DNA of 64,000 nt from Lepiota brunneoincarnata (taxonomy: Eukaryota > Basidiomycota > Agaricomycetes > Agaricales > Agaricaceae), in the NCBI GenBank assembly GCA_023014365.1, contig JAEBUN010000001.1, forward strand, positions 434,001 through 498,000, in the 5' to 3' direction. Numbering within the stretch: the stretch's first letter is position 1; each line of letters starts with the position of its first letter. A program made the position numbers and the translations under genes. This document shows, piece by piece, positions 45,620 through 56,637 of the stretch. A model generated the notes under the pieces. That model was not told where the DNA came from. It saw only the letters and a program-made list of their open reading frames with translations, and ran no database searches.

Positions 45620-46009
45620 TGTTAGAATACAAGTGTCATTAGCCTCAGAGACTCGTATGTGCAAGAACTAAGTATATTCTATACCTGTTAGAATATGAGT
45701 GTCATTCTACAGGCATTGTAAGCAACAGTCATAAAAGAGAAAGTAACATAGGCTACTCACAGCCTCAGAGACTCGTATGTGTGAGAACTGAGGCTGCCGG
45801 TCATTTGAGCTATGTTATTTAAGGTAAATACAGAACAATAAAAAAGCAAGTAATTGTCCTGGTATTCTAGCTACCGTTTACATAGAGATCGAGAGAGAAA
45901 AAGGAAGAAAAAAGATCAGGAGCCAAAACACTGGAAAGTGGGTCCAAGTAGTCAATGTTTGGACCCCCCGGCATTCTGTGAAACTTGTGACAAGTTTGCA
46001 TTTCCAACA
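45620..46009 (-). repeat. Copia 5' LTR, enlarged by internal duplication
   Basis: TGTTAGAATA(C/T)(A/G)AGTGTCATT occurs twice, at 45,620 and 45,686, with about 45 bp between that carry GCCTCAGAGACTCGTATGTG. That phrase recurs at about 45,763-45,782. The other LTR (19,599-19,881) has neither extra block, so this LTR gained, or the other lost, about 66 and 41 bp. The reverse-strand sequence GGTTATGGGCCCCAG after 45,620 is a possible primer-binding region. Confidence 0.7.
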
Positions 46010-47700
46010 TAGGTGTCATGACCCCCAGCCTGCCTTCATCACTCTCACATATCAACTTGCCATCCGGCTACCAGGATACTTACCTCTGTAGAGGTGGCTA
46101 CCTGGCTGCTCATGTCACCGAGCCAACCAACTCTCCAGAACAATCTCGGACAAACCCTGACAAACACCAGTACGACGATTTTCCTAAAAAGGAAACATGT
46201 GGCCTTTGGATCAAACCACCCCGGATTTCGGAAATGAACAGTGAACACTGCCTGTAGAATATGATAGAAATTTAGGACAGTCTAAAGGAACAGTTGCTAG
46301 TAATTTCCGATTCTCTTAGGTTTTCTTTCATCCTCATCTTTGTTCCTTCTCCACTTGTTTCACTAATATTCTTTGTAAATTTCCGGAGCATACACAAGCT
46401 CCACAGTCCCTAGAGTATATAAACTGTATGTATTCTGTAGGGACCCCAGTTAACAATGATTTTAACTCACATCTGAAGTCTCTCTTTCTCTTTCTCCCTC
46501 TCTCTATTTCACTTCATTTTGCCTTGCCTCAACACCTCAGTCATCCGAACTCATTCAGTATACATCCCCTTGTCCTCTCGTATTGTTTCAAGCCCATGCA
46601 TTGAGTGGTTTTATTTAAATCACTCATTTTCTACCTGATCTCACTACACTATCAACAGGATCTGGCCTGAAGCCTCAGTGACAGACAGATGCCGTTGCGC
46701 TCGCATCACCAAACCCCTAACACCCCAGTTTTCATCATTTCACCTCTCATCGCGACACAACTGGGTGCAGTCCTAGACCTGTTAAAGAAAGCTCCCCATG
46801 TTCAATTCAGGAAGCTAATTGTTGAGCCGCTAACCTCATTGCCAAATCACACAAAGTATCTTATCATCCTTGACGGTCTTGACGAGTAAAAAGGCAATCG
46901 TGCACAGTTACATACCGTCGAGTTGATCGATAATCCTATTCTCTCCCAGGCATCCCTTCCGATCATCTGGATGGTATGCAGTTGGCCAGAACCTCATCTC
47001 ATGGAAACCCTCTTCCGCGCTGATTTCGCAATACAGTGTTGGAGATAGCAGCTTGCGATTGATCTCGGGATGATAATGTGAGATTCATTCGTGCGCGGTT
47101 CGAAGAGATAAAACTAGAATTGTGTTGAAGCTGATGCGCAACTGGAGCCCAGCAGAATCCAATGAAGACTCTGGATCTGCTCTACATACGAATACTCTCC
47201 GAGATTCCTAATGATGTTTGGCCAACAACGCATATATTACTTGAGGCCATTGTTAGTAGGAGCGGCCTGGGTTGTCGCCATCTGGCGATTTGGAGGAAGA
47301 ACAGGAGGGAGAAGGCCCCCTTGCGAATGGCGAGTGTTGATTGTTGTGGGGGCTGAGCCTTATGTGAGCGACTTCGAACAACACCATTATCAGCTGTAGG
47401 TTGAGGTTGGTATCAATCCATGGAGCTATGATGATCAGCTCTTTGAACTAATCTCATAGTGGTTGGGATGGCTCGACATCCTCCCTGGCTCTTCTATCCC
47501 AGCACACACACGACCCTTCGAGTTCCGAGAAAGCTGTTACTCTTTGAAATGCAGCTTGCTCAGGATCTCCATCTATGTTCGGCGAACTAATCTTACGAGC
47601 CCTAGCATTTTCTCAAGCCACCAAACAATATCTCGTCTGTCATCCTTGGCGGCTTCAACGAGTGTGATGGCGACCAAATCATCGAGCTAGTGAGGACACA
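46010..47700 (+). pseudogene. NACHT pseudogene 2, 3' part
   Basis: It continues the frame cut at 19,598: CHDPQPAFITLTYQLAIRL, then after the 656 bp LTR-like insertion (46,087-46,742) IATQLGAVLDLLKKAPHVQF, a Walker B LIILDGLDE (about 46,860) ending in TAA, PIIWMVCSWPEPHLMETL and AIQCWR. Many stops follow (about 46,890, 47,050-47,110), and homology fades after about 47,250. It was already decayed before or after the insertions; the Walker B Cys codon is now a stop. Confidence 0.75.
46087..46742 (+). repeat. LTR-like dispersed repeat, copy C (solo LTR)
   Basis: It is 656 bp, TGTAGAGGTGG...CATCATTTCA, flanked by CCTC (46,083-46,086 and 46,743-46,746). It is inserted in the NACHT frame, and removing it gives PGYLPLIATQLGAV. 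A TATA-like GAGTATATAAACTG lies near 46,420 and is followed by a CT-rich stretch, as in an LTR with U3, R and U5. Its orientation is plus, opposite to copies A and B. Confidence 0.75.
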
Positions 47701-48617
47701 AAGCAGTGAGAATGGGACGGGCAATCAGTTCCTGCACCTTCGAAAACCAGATGTTGGTATAAAACCTTTGAGAAGGGTGCTGTCGCTTGGGAAACAATCG
47801 AGTTTGGATAATTTTAACACTGCTCGTTGGTGAGATTTTGTTCTAATTGTGTCCCACAAGTACATTTCTTGAGGGGGGGGTCAGGAATGCGATCCTCGTT
47901 CTGGTAGATGGGAATGAAGTTGAACGCACATGCTATTCCGTAAATCGGTTGTAGGGATCTGGCATTCTTTAGCAGAGCTGATCGCTGAATCAGGTGATGA
48001 CTGAGCTGCACAAGTATAATGGATACCATCCCAGGTGATGTGATCGTAGGTACCCTAACCGCATTGTGCGCAAGCCAAGGCCCGAGCCACGGCTGGAGGT
48101 ACAAAACGCCTGACTTAGTCCTGCCTACGGCCTAGACCAGCACATCACTAGCTGCGCCCCCTCCTGGATCTGAAAACTCATAAAATTTGCCTCGCACTCG
48201 TCGATATTTCATTCGTTCAGTTCACTCTACGGCAGCATTTATCACAAAGGACCCGACAGTTCGACTACCGCAAGCCTGATGGCACTCCCACGGTCTTGGA
48301 CTGCCTGTCACATAGCGTCACAGATCGGTGCTGAGCCTGTCGTTCATACTTACAGAGCGCCCATCTTGCCACCACTTGACTCAAAAATGATTCTAGGTAT
48401 TTGATTTTGGCGGTTAGGTCCTCGTCAAGACTAGGTACCCGAACAGGCACATAGTCACCATGATCGTCCTCCGTTCCTCGGCCTTAGACCGCTGTTCTTC
48501 CTCAGGGCAGCTGACCTTTCTGACCGCTCCGGCGCTCAGCTCAGGGGGTCCAGGGATGCAAAGCTCACCATTTAAACCCATAATCTTCCCTTCTTCCATC
48601 CTTCTAGCTTCTCTCAG
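47701..48617. other. Intergenic region, promoter side of the lectin gene
   Basis: I see no gene with a recognisable domain. Open frames on the minus strand (47,814-48,104 and 48,265-48,698) have no family resemblance. The last few hundred bases should contain the promoter of the secreted protein gene at 48,618, but I cannot point to a TATA box with confidence. Confidence 0.35.
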
Positions 48618-49908
48618 ATGCTCCATCGAGTCTTCTCTAAACTCACTGTCATTTGCATTATCCTGTCCTCTGGCTTCGGGGCACAGGCCCTCCGCCACTA
48701 TGACATTGTCAATAAATGTCCTAGCACCATCACCCTTTTCATAAATGGCATTGATGAAGGCACAATTGCTGCTGGTGGTTCCACTTCGCGCGACTACGGG
48801 AGCTGGTTCAGCGGATTCATCTATACTACTGCCAATGGTGGACAGAGTGACGGACGAGGGGTTACTCGTGCCGGGTTTTTTGGTGAAGTAAAGCTCTTCA
48901 ATTCCATGATTACACGCTCAGCTCTGAATGAGGTCGCGTCATCTCCTTAGTACAACTATTATTTTACTCTCATTGATCCAGACTACCTCAACACCGGAAT
49001 CTCCGTCACTCCAATTAATCATTCTCCGGTATATTGTCTTCTATATATTTACCCGTACCTCATAGTTATTCTTGTCTCTGATCTTTAGAGTGGTGGATTT
49101 TGCCTGCGGGCGCAATGCACATCCATCGACTGCCCAAATACTTTCCGGCAGCCGCCAACTCGCTATCCAACCCCGGTACAAGGCACACCACCTCACCTGC
49201 CCCTCTACGAGTGTACGGATCAGCAAGCAGGTTATACGGTCACGTACGGGTCTTCTTTTCGTTTTCCAATCTGCACCAGACCATGCTGACTCCTCACCGG
49301 TCATCAGGTTTTGCCCTGGAGGTCAGTTCCCACCAAAGGACCCACCACGCGCCCTTCACCCTAGTGCTGATCCGAACAAATGCCTTGATGTACGCGGAGC
49401 GAACTTTGCCAATGGTACCCCTGTACAAATGTTCGTCTGTCTGTCTCTCTCATCAAAATCCAATTGGTCACGCCGTTGATGTTGTAATAGTTACGACTGC
49501 AATGGCACCGGCGCACAGAAATGGGTTTCAAGTCGTGGGTCGACCAAAGTTCGTCTGTCAGGAACCAACTTTTGTCTCGATGCCGGATCCAGTGCGTCTT
49601 TTTCTTTTTGTTTAAGTTTGGATCATTTGGTGCCTTGCTCATGATTGATCAAAGACCCGGGTAATGCCGTTGGAATGAAGATCTGGCAATGCTACGATAA
49701 TCTCCCAGCACAACAGTGGTTTTACACTCAGGATGATCGTATTGCTCTTGACGGACGAGGTATGTTTCCCTCTTCTTCGGTTGCTTTCTGTTCTGACATC
49801 ATGGTAGGATTGTGTTTGGATTTGCCCAATGGTGTCACGACTAACTCGAATAGGTTGCAGACTTGGCAGTGCACGGATGGGAATAATAATCAGATATGGT
49901 ACTGGTAG
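48618..49908 (+). CDS. Secreted protein: thaumatin/glycopeptide-like domain + ricin-B-type lectin domain
   Basis: Seven exons (48618-48887, 48951-49028, 49089-49243, 49308-49430, 49491-49591, 49655-49759, 49808-49908) join in phase into a 310-residue protein. A signal peptide (VFSKLTVICIILSSGFGAQA) is followed by HYDIVNKCPSTITLF and DYGSWFSGFIYTTANGG, like thaumatin-like proteins, and a Cys-rich CLRAQCTSIDC region. The second half is a beta-trefoil: KCLDVRGANFANGTPVQIYDC, FCLDAG, GMKIWQCYDNLPAQQWFY, LCLDLPNG, WQCTDGNNNQIW, with the QxW repeats of ricin-B carbohydrate-binding domains. It probably binds glycans at the cell surface or outside the cell. No toxin catalytic domain is present. This is one of the few intact ordinary genes in the window. 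Confidence 0.85.
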
Positions 49909-49909
49909 G

Positions 49910-50373
49910 ACTGTGGACAGAGGATACCTTTTCAAAGAGCGTCGGACTATTCGAGACTATTCGATTTTCTTATGGACAGTCAGTAATGACATTCGCTGTT
50001 CGTTTCTCCTTGTAAATAAATAAATCAACCAAGTTCTGCCAGATTCTTGTGGACCGTCAGATGAGGACCAACAGCCCCCAAGAGTGGGCTTGGGTTATAT
50101 GGGATTACGGGACGTGATCTTCTTGGGTAGAAAGCAGCAGAGAGCAAAGGAGGCAGACTCTGTCTGCGGTGAGGATGATCGATGACTCGATCGAAAGCAT
50201 GAAACTCAAAAGGCAACGTAGATTCTGTGGCTACTGCGATACGAAACCAGCCTGCCACCCGCTCAAGCTGTAATACAGAGCCAGAGACCACTAAAATTAC
50301 TGAAACGGGCCAACAAGCTGGCGAAGCACCGTTCAACCCGCCCGGTCGCATTCATAGACTCATATAGGGTCAG
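49910..50373. other. Intergenic region
   Basis: It holds the 3' end of the lectin gene and, before 50,374, the place where the first two short exons of the NACHT copy should lie; I cannot recognise them. Nothing else is visible. Confidence 0.35.
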
Positions 50374-52490
50374 GTATTGCTGGAGATGGCTTCTTTCAAA
50401 ACCCAAATCACCCAATATTCTACGGTCCTGTGACCATCACAAACCATTTGACAACTATGAACAACCCAACGACTATAAGCAAGCAAGCGACGATTATTAA
50501 CAAGATCGACCAAGGGAAACCAGGTACGAATCTCGTAGTCGAGCCGCAGTAAACTGCAAGATCTTCATAGCTTGGTGATGTAGAGTCCCCTGCTCGATAC
50601 CCGCCTCCTCAATGCTATCCCGGTACACGCACGACCCTCACCACGAAGGCCCAAGAGTGGCTCCTTGACGACCAGCGCACCTGGAACATGTTACGGATTC
50701 ACGGGTCTGCAGAAGTCGGAAAGTGGGCAGTTGCACAAATACTCGCAGAATTTGCCGCAGCGAAGGGCTGCTTGGGTTCTGCATTCTTCTTCTTCAAGAC
50801 CAGTGGGCGCCATGATCCTCAACCAGTCTTCATCAATCTCGCATACCAACTCGCTGTCCGGTTCCCGGGATAACATATTATCGAATTGATCAATGATCTC
50901 ACTCGGGCCCAAACATCCCTCTCGATCATCTGGATGATATGCAGCCGGCCAGAGCCTCATCTCATGCGTGTCCGCGCTTGGGCTAATTTCGCAATGCAGT
51001 GCTGGCGTGAGGAGCTTACGAGTGACACGGAAGAGTCCCGCGATGATACAGCAAAATCTACTTGTGGACGTTTCAAGGAGATACACGAAGAGTACCGGGA
51101 TTGTGTTGAAGAGGACGCTGATGGGCATTGGCCCCCTCAGACTGCGATTGACCGCATAGTATCACGGAAACTTCAGGACTTTTCACCTTTGCCAGCACTA
51201 TCCTTAGGTATATTGGATTTCCAGAGTCCGCCAATCCTGACAAGCATCTCCCGGGGGTTCTTGCCGTGTTACAGCATTGCCATATAATTGGAGGGCGCAA
51301 TCCGACAGAAACCCTTGACTTCCTCTACACGCGAATACTCTCCGAAGTGCCCAGTGACGTGTGGTCGAGAACGAGCCGGCTGCTTAGAGCCTCTTGGGTG
51401 CTAGCTAGCGCAGTGGGTGTCTGGAACACACCACAATTTCTTTCCAATTTTCTGGGTGTCACTCGGAGCGGCTCCTACACTGCAACAAGAAAGCTTGACT
51501 CTGTTCTAGACGTACCTCCACCAGGGTAAGCCGATATCCGCCCCATTCACTTCCTCCATGCGTCGTTCCAATATTATCTTCAGGCACCCTCCCGTTCCGG
51601 GCGATTTTGCGTCCTATCCGCGGACTCTCTCAATGACGACATCGAGATATCGTGCCTCCGGGTCCTCGGCTCACCTATGTCCCTTTTTATCTCGGCCGCA
51701 ATTGAGCCTAATGTTTCCCCCCAGACCAATGATCAAGCTGGCTCGACTCCAAGTTGATCGACTGCTCAATCAGTTCTTGTCGTGGCCCTTTTCAGATCCG
51801 GCGTCGGCTCACGCTCATGCTCGAATGTTATTAGTTCTGGGTATGTCACTATTTTTACATCTTATTTCCCATACAAAGGCGAACGTGGTGAATTGGCAAA
51901 CCTCCGCACCTTTGACTTCAATATACTTAGCTTCTTTGATTTGAGCACCCGGGCGAACGCTCGGAATCACCTTCCCTGCCTCATATGCCGGACGAGAAGA
52001 ATGGTGTGCCCCCAGTGTCTCTGTGATAGTGAACTTCACACATTCATTCCCTGCCACAGGAATATCTCCGCGATATGGTTCGGACGCATAGTAGCAGCAG
52101 CGAAACGGACGAACAGTTCCTTCTCTACTTGTCAGAACCCGATGTTGATGCAGAACCTCTGGTAAGGATATGATCGTGTTGACAAAAATCGACTTTGGCT
52201 AAGGCAGACCTGATGGGGTAACGTGTAGGATTTCGACTTGGTTGATACCCACCAGTCTTTCGATGAACTGCCCGGCCCAGCATATTTTCTGCTCGGCTAT
52301 GGCACGAACGCGGTCCTTGTTTTGGTTGACCGATTTGGTTGACCCAAATGTGAATAGTCGTGCTACATACTATTCCGTTAAATCGGCCTTCGAGATCTGG
52401 CCTTCCTTGGTTGAGCTGATTCGTGGATTGGACAACTGATCCGTACAAATGAATATATACATGAATTGATTGCATAATTGGCTGGTGCAC
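50374..52490 (+). pseudogene. NACHT-domain STAND pseudogene 3
   Basis: Exon 50,374-50,523 encodes the family N-terminal motif (AGDGFFQNPNHPIF...TIINKIDQGKP) and ends at GTACGA. The next exon starts near 50,575 (SPARYPPPQCYPGTRTTLTT). Walker A reads GSAEVGKWAVAQ (GKW in place of GKS). After FINLAYQLAVRFPG a TAA and a gap of roughly 75 codons remove the Walker B region, and HIIELINDL resumes at 50,876. WMICSRPEPHLMRV, the TEESRDDTA block, TLDFLYTRILSEVPSDVW and FLHASFQYYL follow with frameshifts. The C-terminal SSSSETDEQFLLYLSEP lies near 52,090. It is inactive. Confidence 0.75.
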
Positions 52491-52653
52491 CGGATGTAGT
52501 TGAAGTAGTGAGAGTGGAGTCGGATATAACCGCCGAACTGGTACAATCAATCAGAGGACACCAGCAGCCTTTCATTTTCAACACCCCCCCCGTCCCTCAT
52601 CGAAATCCAATACAATCGGAGTAGCAGAGCTTTAATCCAGCTTTCATTCTCAT

Positions 52654-54240
52654 CTAAGCCGCATACATCAGTCGAGGACATCCCCGCAGCATCACCCGCC
52701 AATGAGACCTGTGCGCTGACTCTGTTGATGCTCCCTCGAGGTGCAGTTCTGAGATTCCAAGTGCAACCCGACCAAGAAAGGTACAGTTAGGGACTCGCTT
52801 TACATACCCAAATATGACCCTTTGATTACCAAAAAGTATAATCGCTCCTAAAAATGATGGTACCCAAATTGCGAGGAGGATGAACTCCGTGATCGCATAC
52901 TTCAAATCGTACTGAAGTGACCTTGTGTGTGGGGGCGCCATGAGTGTGAAATTGATTGCCGTACCGATAACATTGTTGGACACGAGATCTGTCCCCCATG
53001 ACGTTACGTATCTGAGCCTGGCCAGGAGCTGAGCTTTGCCGGGGTAGTCAGCTGCTCCAGAATAATCTATGAAGGTTGCGACTCTACCCGGGAAATGAAC
53101 GATGCCCCGGATCGTTGCATGAGCAACGTGCGGTTGTCCCTCCCCCAGCTCGCCATCACCCAGAAAGCCGGTCCCCGCTGGGAGATAATGGAACTCGCTG
53201 CGAATAGCTGATGCCAGCGGATTATTTCCATAATCATCTCTGATACGTTCCTGCGCTGGGTTGATGTCAGATATAGTCATGTTTGGGCTTTCTACAACCC
53301 ACAAAGGGGTGTATTCGGCAGACCCACGGGATAGGACCTATATAGGTCTCAAATCATTGGTTTTGTTTGTTGTGGTGAAGAACGTCAGCCTCTGTATCTT
53401 GGCCCTGGTTGCGCTTGCGCACACGAGCAGCATGTGGCTCCATGTTGAACCGCTATCGCAGATGTTGCGATCCCCACCGTCTGGGCGTGCCGGGGGTCCA
53501 AGAAAGACACCACACGTTTCGTGTACGTTCGAGATGTTGACTCGTTCATTCGAGATACCCCAACAGTTTTCTATAGGTATGTCCAAGCCGTCAAGCCGTC
53601 AAGCCGAAGGTTCGTCGGCGCAAACCCTCTACTATGAAGGGAACCGGAGGATCCCATATATCGCTATTTGTTTCGAAGTACCCCCAAGCGCTGTGGCACT
53701 AGGAGTTATATTGAGAAAACCCAGGACAAGTCGGTCAACGAGTATTGGGCCGGTAGAAGCGCGCTCCAGTAAGCTAGCGTTCTGGCCGCTCTCATCAATT
53801 TGTGGGAGCCCCTGGGCCGAACGAATGAAATCTCCATGACCCGTGATGTTAATTAGGATTGGGTGAAATTTGGAGAACCCGTCCATCCTGGACTTCATCA
53901 AGTAATCTATCGTTAAATTGGTGGTGACGCATTCTGTCATTTGGGGCTAACCAGAGCAGGTCCTGCGACCATGTCCCACCGTCGGCCAGGCTGGGTTCCG
54001 ATTGATTCCAGAATCCGATTCCGGGATGCTGAGGCAACATGGCGACGACAACTCTATCCGTCACGAAGTGGATGAAGGATTGGTGTGTGATGTTGTTGTG
54101 GTTGCAAGGGAGACAACTCTGTGTCCAGAATCCCGATGTGTCGAAAGTCTGGAGCGCCTAACTGGCGAGCCCGATCAGGTGGGAGAGATAGGAAGCGACG
54201 AGCAACGCAATAATGCATGACTTCCCTCGGGACAAATATA
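52654..54240 (-). pseudogene. Fungal integral membrane protein, large extracellular domain, damaged
   Basis: Reverse-strand blocks: a possible N-terminal membrane segment IIALLVASYLSHLIGLA (about 54,210-54,160), LPQHPGIGFWNQSEPS, CVTTNLTIDYLMKSRMDGF, FHPILINITGHGDF, ALGGTSKQIAIYGILRF, WGISNERVNISNVHETCGVF, LWVVESPNMTISDINP and near the end a membrane segment FILLAIWVPSFLGAIILFG. The order (one TM, N-glycosylated ectodomain, C-terminal TM) matches a family of fungal plasma-membrane proteins of unknown function. A TAG at 53,335-53,337 (CAG expected) interrupts the last exon, and not all exon joins could be resolved. It could be a pseudogene or a gene with an allelic stop. Confidence 0.5.
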
Positions 54241-54347
54241 AGTTAAGCAGACAGTTTAGCGTGGTAAAAGTGGTGAGCGGTAGGAGGCATTCCTAGTCCA
54301 CTCACATGACCTCGAGCAAACGCCCGTAGGTGTTGGAAATCAATGCC

Positions 54348-54360
54348 CAGCGTCTCCTAC
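54348..54360 (+). promoter_or_regulatory. Shared upstream motif of the NACHT tandem pair
   Basis: CAGCGTCTCCTAC lies 47-59 bp upstream of the ATG of NACHT gene A and recurs at 58,906-58,918, before gene B (67-79 bp from its ATG). It may be a promoter or 5' UTR element, or merely a conserved part of the duplication. Confidence 0.3.
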
Positions 54361-54406
54361 CGTCCGCACTTATCATTCCCCAATCAGAACCGACATCTCA
54401 CGCAAA

Positions 54407-56637
54407 ATGTCTTTGGTGGACCGCATTTTTCGCCGCGGGAAGGGGAAGACAAAGAAGCCGGCCCAAAGGACGAGCGGTAAGTCTGTCCCCTAGTCATGCG
54501 ACTGCCAGTATAACGTATGTACGTACAGGATCAGAAACCTCTCAGAACGAGACCATTCAGGAGGAAAGGAGTAGACTTCAGCGACCTGATCCTGGTGTGA
54601 AGGATGATATCAGATCAGCAAGCGGCGGCGGTGCCGCAACCTCACAGTCTTCAGGCAAGACCATTTGCCACTCACAATTACCTGGATATTGAAGCAGGGG
54701 GTCAGGGAACATTGGAAGCAATTTCTTTCAGAATGCTAGTAGCCCAGTATTCAACCAACCAGTAACCATGACCGGCAATATGGACAATTCGACCATGATC
54801 CGTGTTGATAAACCAACGATCATAAACAATATCGACCAGGGGAAACCCGGTATGAGTTCCCATAAGGGCCATGACGGAAGCACTCACCTTGTATGCATCA
54901 GTCCTTGAGGTCCTCTCGCGAGAAATGACTCAGGGCGCCGATGTTGATTCCTCCGCTCGCCACCCCCCTCCCAAATGTTACCCCGGCACTCGCAAATCTC
55001 TCACCGCAAAAATCGAGAAGTGGTTGTTCGATAACCACCGTACCTGGGATTTGTTGTGGCTCTACGGACCCGCAGGAGTCGGAAAGTCAGCTGTCGCGCA
55101 GACAATCGCCGAATTTGCCAAGGATCATCACCGATTGGGCGCTGCATTTTTCTTTTCCAAGACCAACAAACGAAAAGATCTACAGCCCGTCTTCATCACT
55201 CTCGCATATCAGCTAGCTGTCCGATTCCCCGGATATCTCCCACTCGTTGCAAAGGAGCTAGGCGCAGATCCGGATTTGTTGAAAAAAGCTCCCCATGTTC
55301 AGTTCCGACAGCTCATCACCGAGCCTCTGAGCTCCTTGCCAGCTCATCCAAAGTACCTAATTATCTTGGATGGGCTCGATGAATGCGATGGAGAGACGGC
55401 CCAGTTGCACATCGTCGAATTGATAAACAACGTCATCTTCTCTCAGGTGTCGCTCCCAGTCATCTGGATGATTTCCAGTCGACCAGAGCACCACCTCATG
55501 CGTACTCTCTCCAGGCCCGATTTTTCGATCCAGTGTTGGAGAGAGGTGCTTGCAATCGATACCGAGGAATCCAGAGACGATACTGCCAGGTTTGTTCGGA
55601 CACGTTTCAAGGAGATCCATGATCTGTACGAGGATTGTGTCGAAGAAGATGCGAATGGAGTGTGGCCTCCCGAAGAGGATGTTATGCAGATTGCCGATGA
55701 AGCATCGGGGCTGTTTGTGTTCGCCAGTACTATCATGAGGTACATCGAGGACGCTGGATCTGGGAATCCTAATGCACGGCTTTCCGAAGTTCTTTCTGTC
55801 ATTCGACATTCCCTGACAATTGGACCACGTAGCCCGATGGAAACACTTGATCAACTCTATACACGGATTCTGTCGGATGTTCCTGAAGACATCTGGCCAG
55901 TAACCCATCGGTTGCTCAAGGTCCTCGTTTCCCCGCCAGATTTCCGTCAAGAGATACCCTCTCCGCGATTCTTGTGTAATTTCTTGGGGATCAGTCGTGG
56001 TGGGTTTTACACTGCAATGCGCAAACTCCATTCGGTCCTGGATGTACCTCCACCGGATCAGGCGGATGCTAGCCCATTGCGGTTCTTCCATGCATCGTTC
56101 CGCGATTACCTTGTCCAGCCTATGCGCTCGGGCCGGTTTTGTGCTTCACTGCCACCGGACTTCAAGGGGAATGACGAGGTACAGAAAGCATGCTTACAGT
56201 TCCTCTGTTCGCCTACGTTGTTCCTCGCCGAGAGCTCCTACAAGCTCTCCAACACGTTTAGACCTCTACTACCAACACTAGATGAGTCCCTTTCCCACCA
56301 GGAGTTGAACCTACGCCTTGCATGGCCTCCTCCTGACCATGAGGTGAGATGGAAACTTGCTGAGCACTTGATCAGGGTGGCACAACGCAATGTTTTCTCG
56401 TCCTATGATACATTCCGGACGCCTGGCGACCAACATCACGAACTTGAAGCCATGCTTCGCACCTTTGACTATAATTCACTCACGTTCTCTGCGTACGCTC
56501 AAGCTGGCGTAGCACGTGGGATCCCCGGATTTGTGCACTGGGTTAAAAGCACGGTGCGATTCATGCTCTCGGGTGCCAACTACAATTCACATTCCACATT
56601 TAGTCGCTTCATGATCTGGTCAGGACCCACAGCATGA
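54407..56637 (+). CDS. NACHT-domain STAND protein A
   Basis: Exons 54407-54476, 54529-54654, 54706-54849 and 54902-56637 join in phase to about 691 residues. Exon 1 encodes basic MSLVDRIFRRGKGKTKK. Exon 3 holds the motif NFFQNASSPVFNQPVTM...TIINNIDQGKP. Exon 4 holds the NACHT: Walker A YGPAGVGKSAVAQTIAEF, AFFFSKTNKR, FITLAYQLAVRFPGYLPL, Walker B LIILDGLDEC, WMISSRPEHHLMRT, then FHASFRDYLVQPM and a helical C terminus. The second intron has a GC donor (GCAAGA). The family are ATP-driven molecular switches (NLR-like) that act in fungal self/non-self and defence responses. No WD40, ankyrin or TPR repeats follow. The C terminus may instead be spliced near 56,600 into the frame HDLVRTHSMSETDDKLLSYL. 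Confidence 0.85.
54655..54705 (+). other. GC-AG intron in NACHT gene A
   Basis: The donor is TCAG/GCAAGA where gene B has CTAG/GTAATG, and the acceptor GGGGGTCAG matches gene B GGGGGGTTAG. Splicing at these sites keeps the frame in both genes. GC donors are a known minority class. Confidence 0.55.

Larger units (their letters stand above)
19599..46009 (-). mobile_element. Copia retrotransposon holding two nested gypsy elements
   Basis: The outer ends are TGTTAGAATACA (19,599) and TTTCCAACA (46,009), flanked by TAGGT at 19,594-19,598 and 46,010-46,014. Pieces of one copia gag-pol lie in order on the reverse strand: gag start (45,603-45,303), gag/protease (37,113-35,820), then integrase, RT and RNase H (22,399-19,739). 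Joining the pieces at the CCCAT and GCGA duplications of the two inner elements restores the frame, for instance LDMVHRQLGYISPAA across the gypsy-1 site. Without the inner elements the copia is about 4.8 kb, a normal length. It inserted into NACHT pseudogene 2. Confidence 0.88.

Noticed and set aside
47814..48698. Minus-strand open frames at 47,814-48,104 and 48,265-48,698
   Set aside because: No recognisable domain or splice structure. They lie in the intergenic region before the lectin gene.
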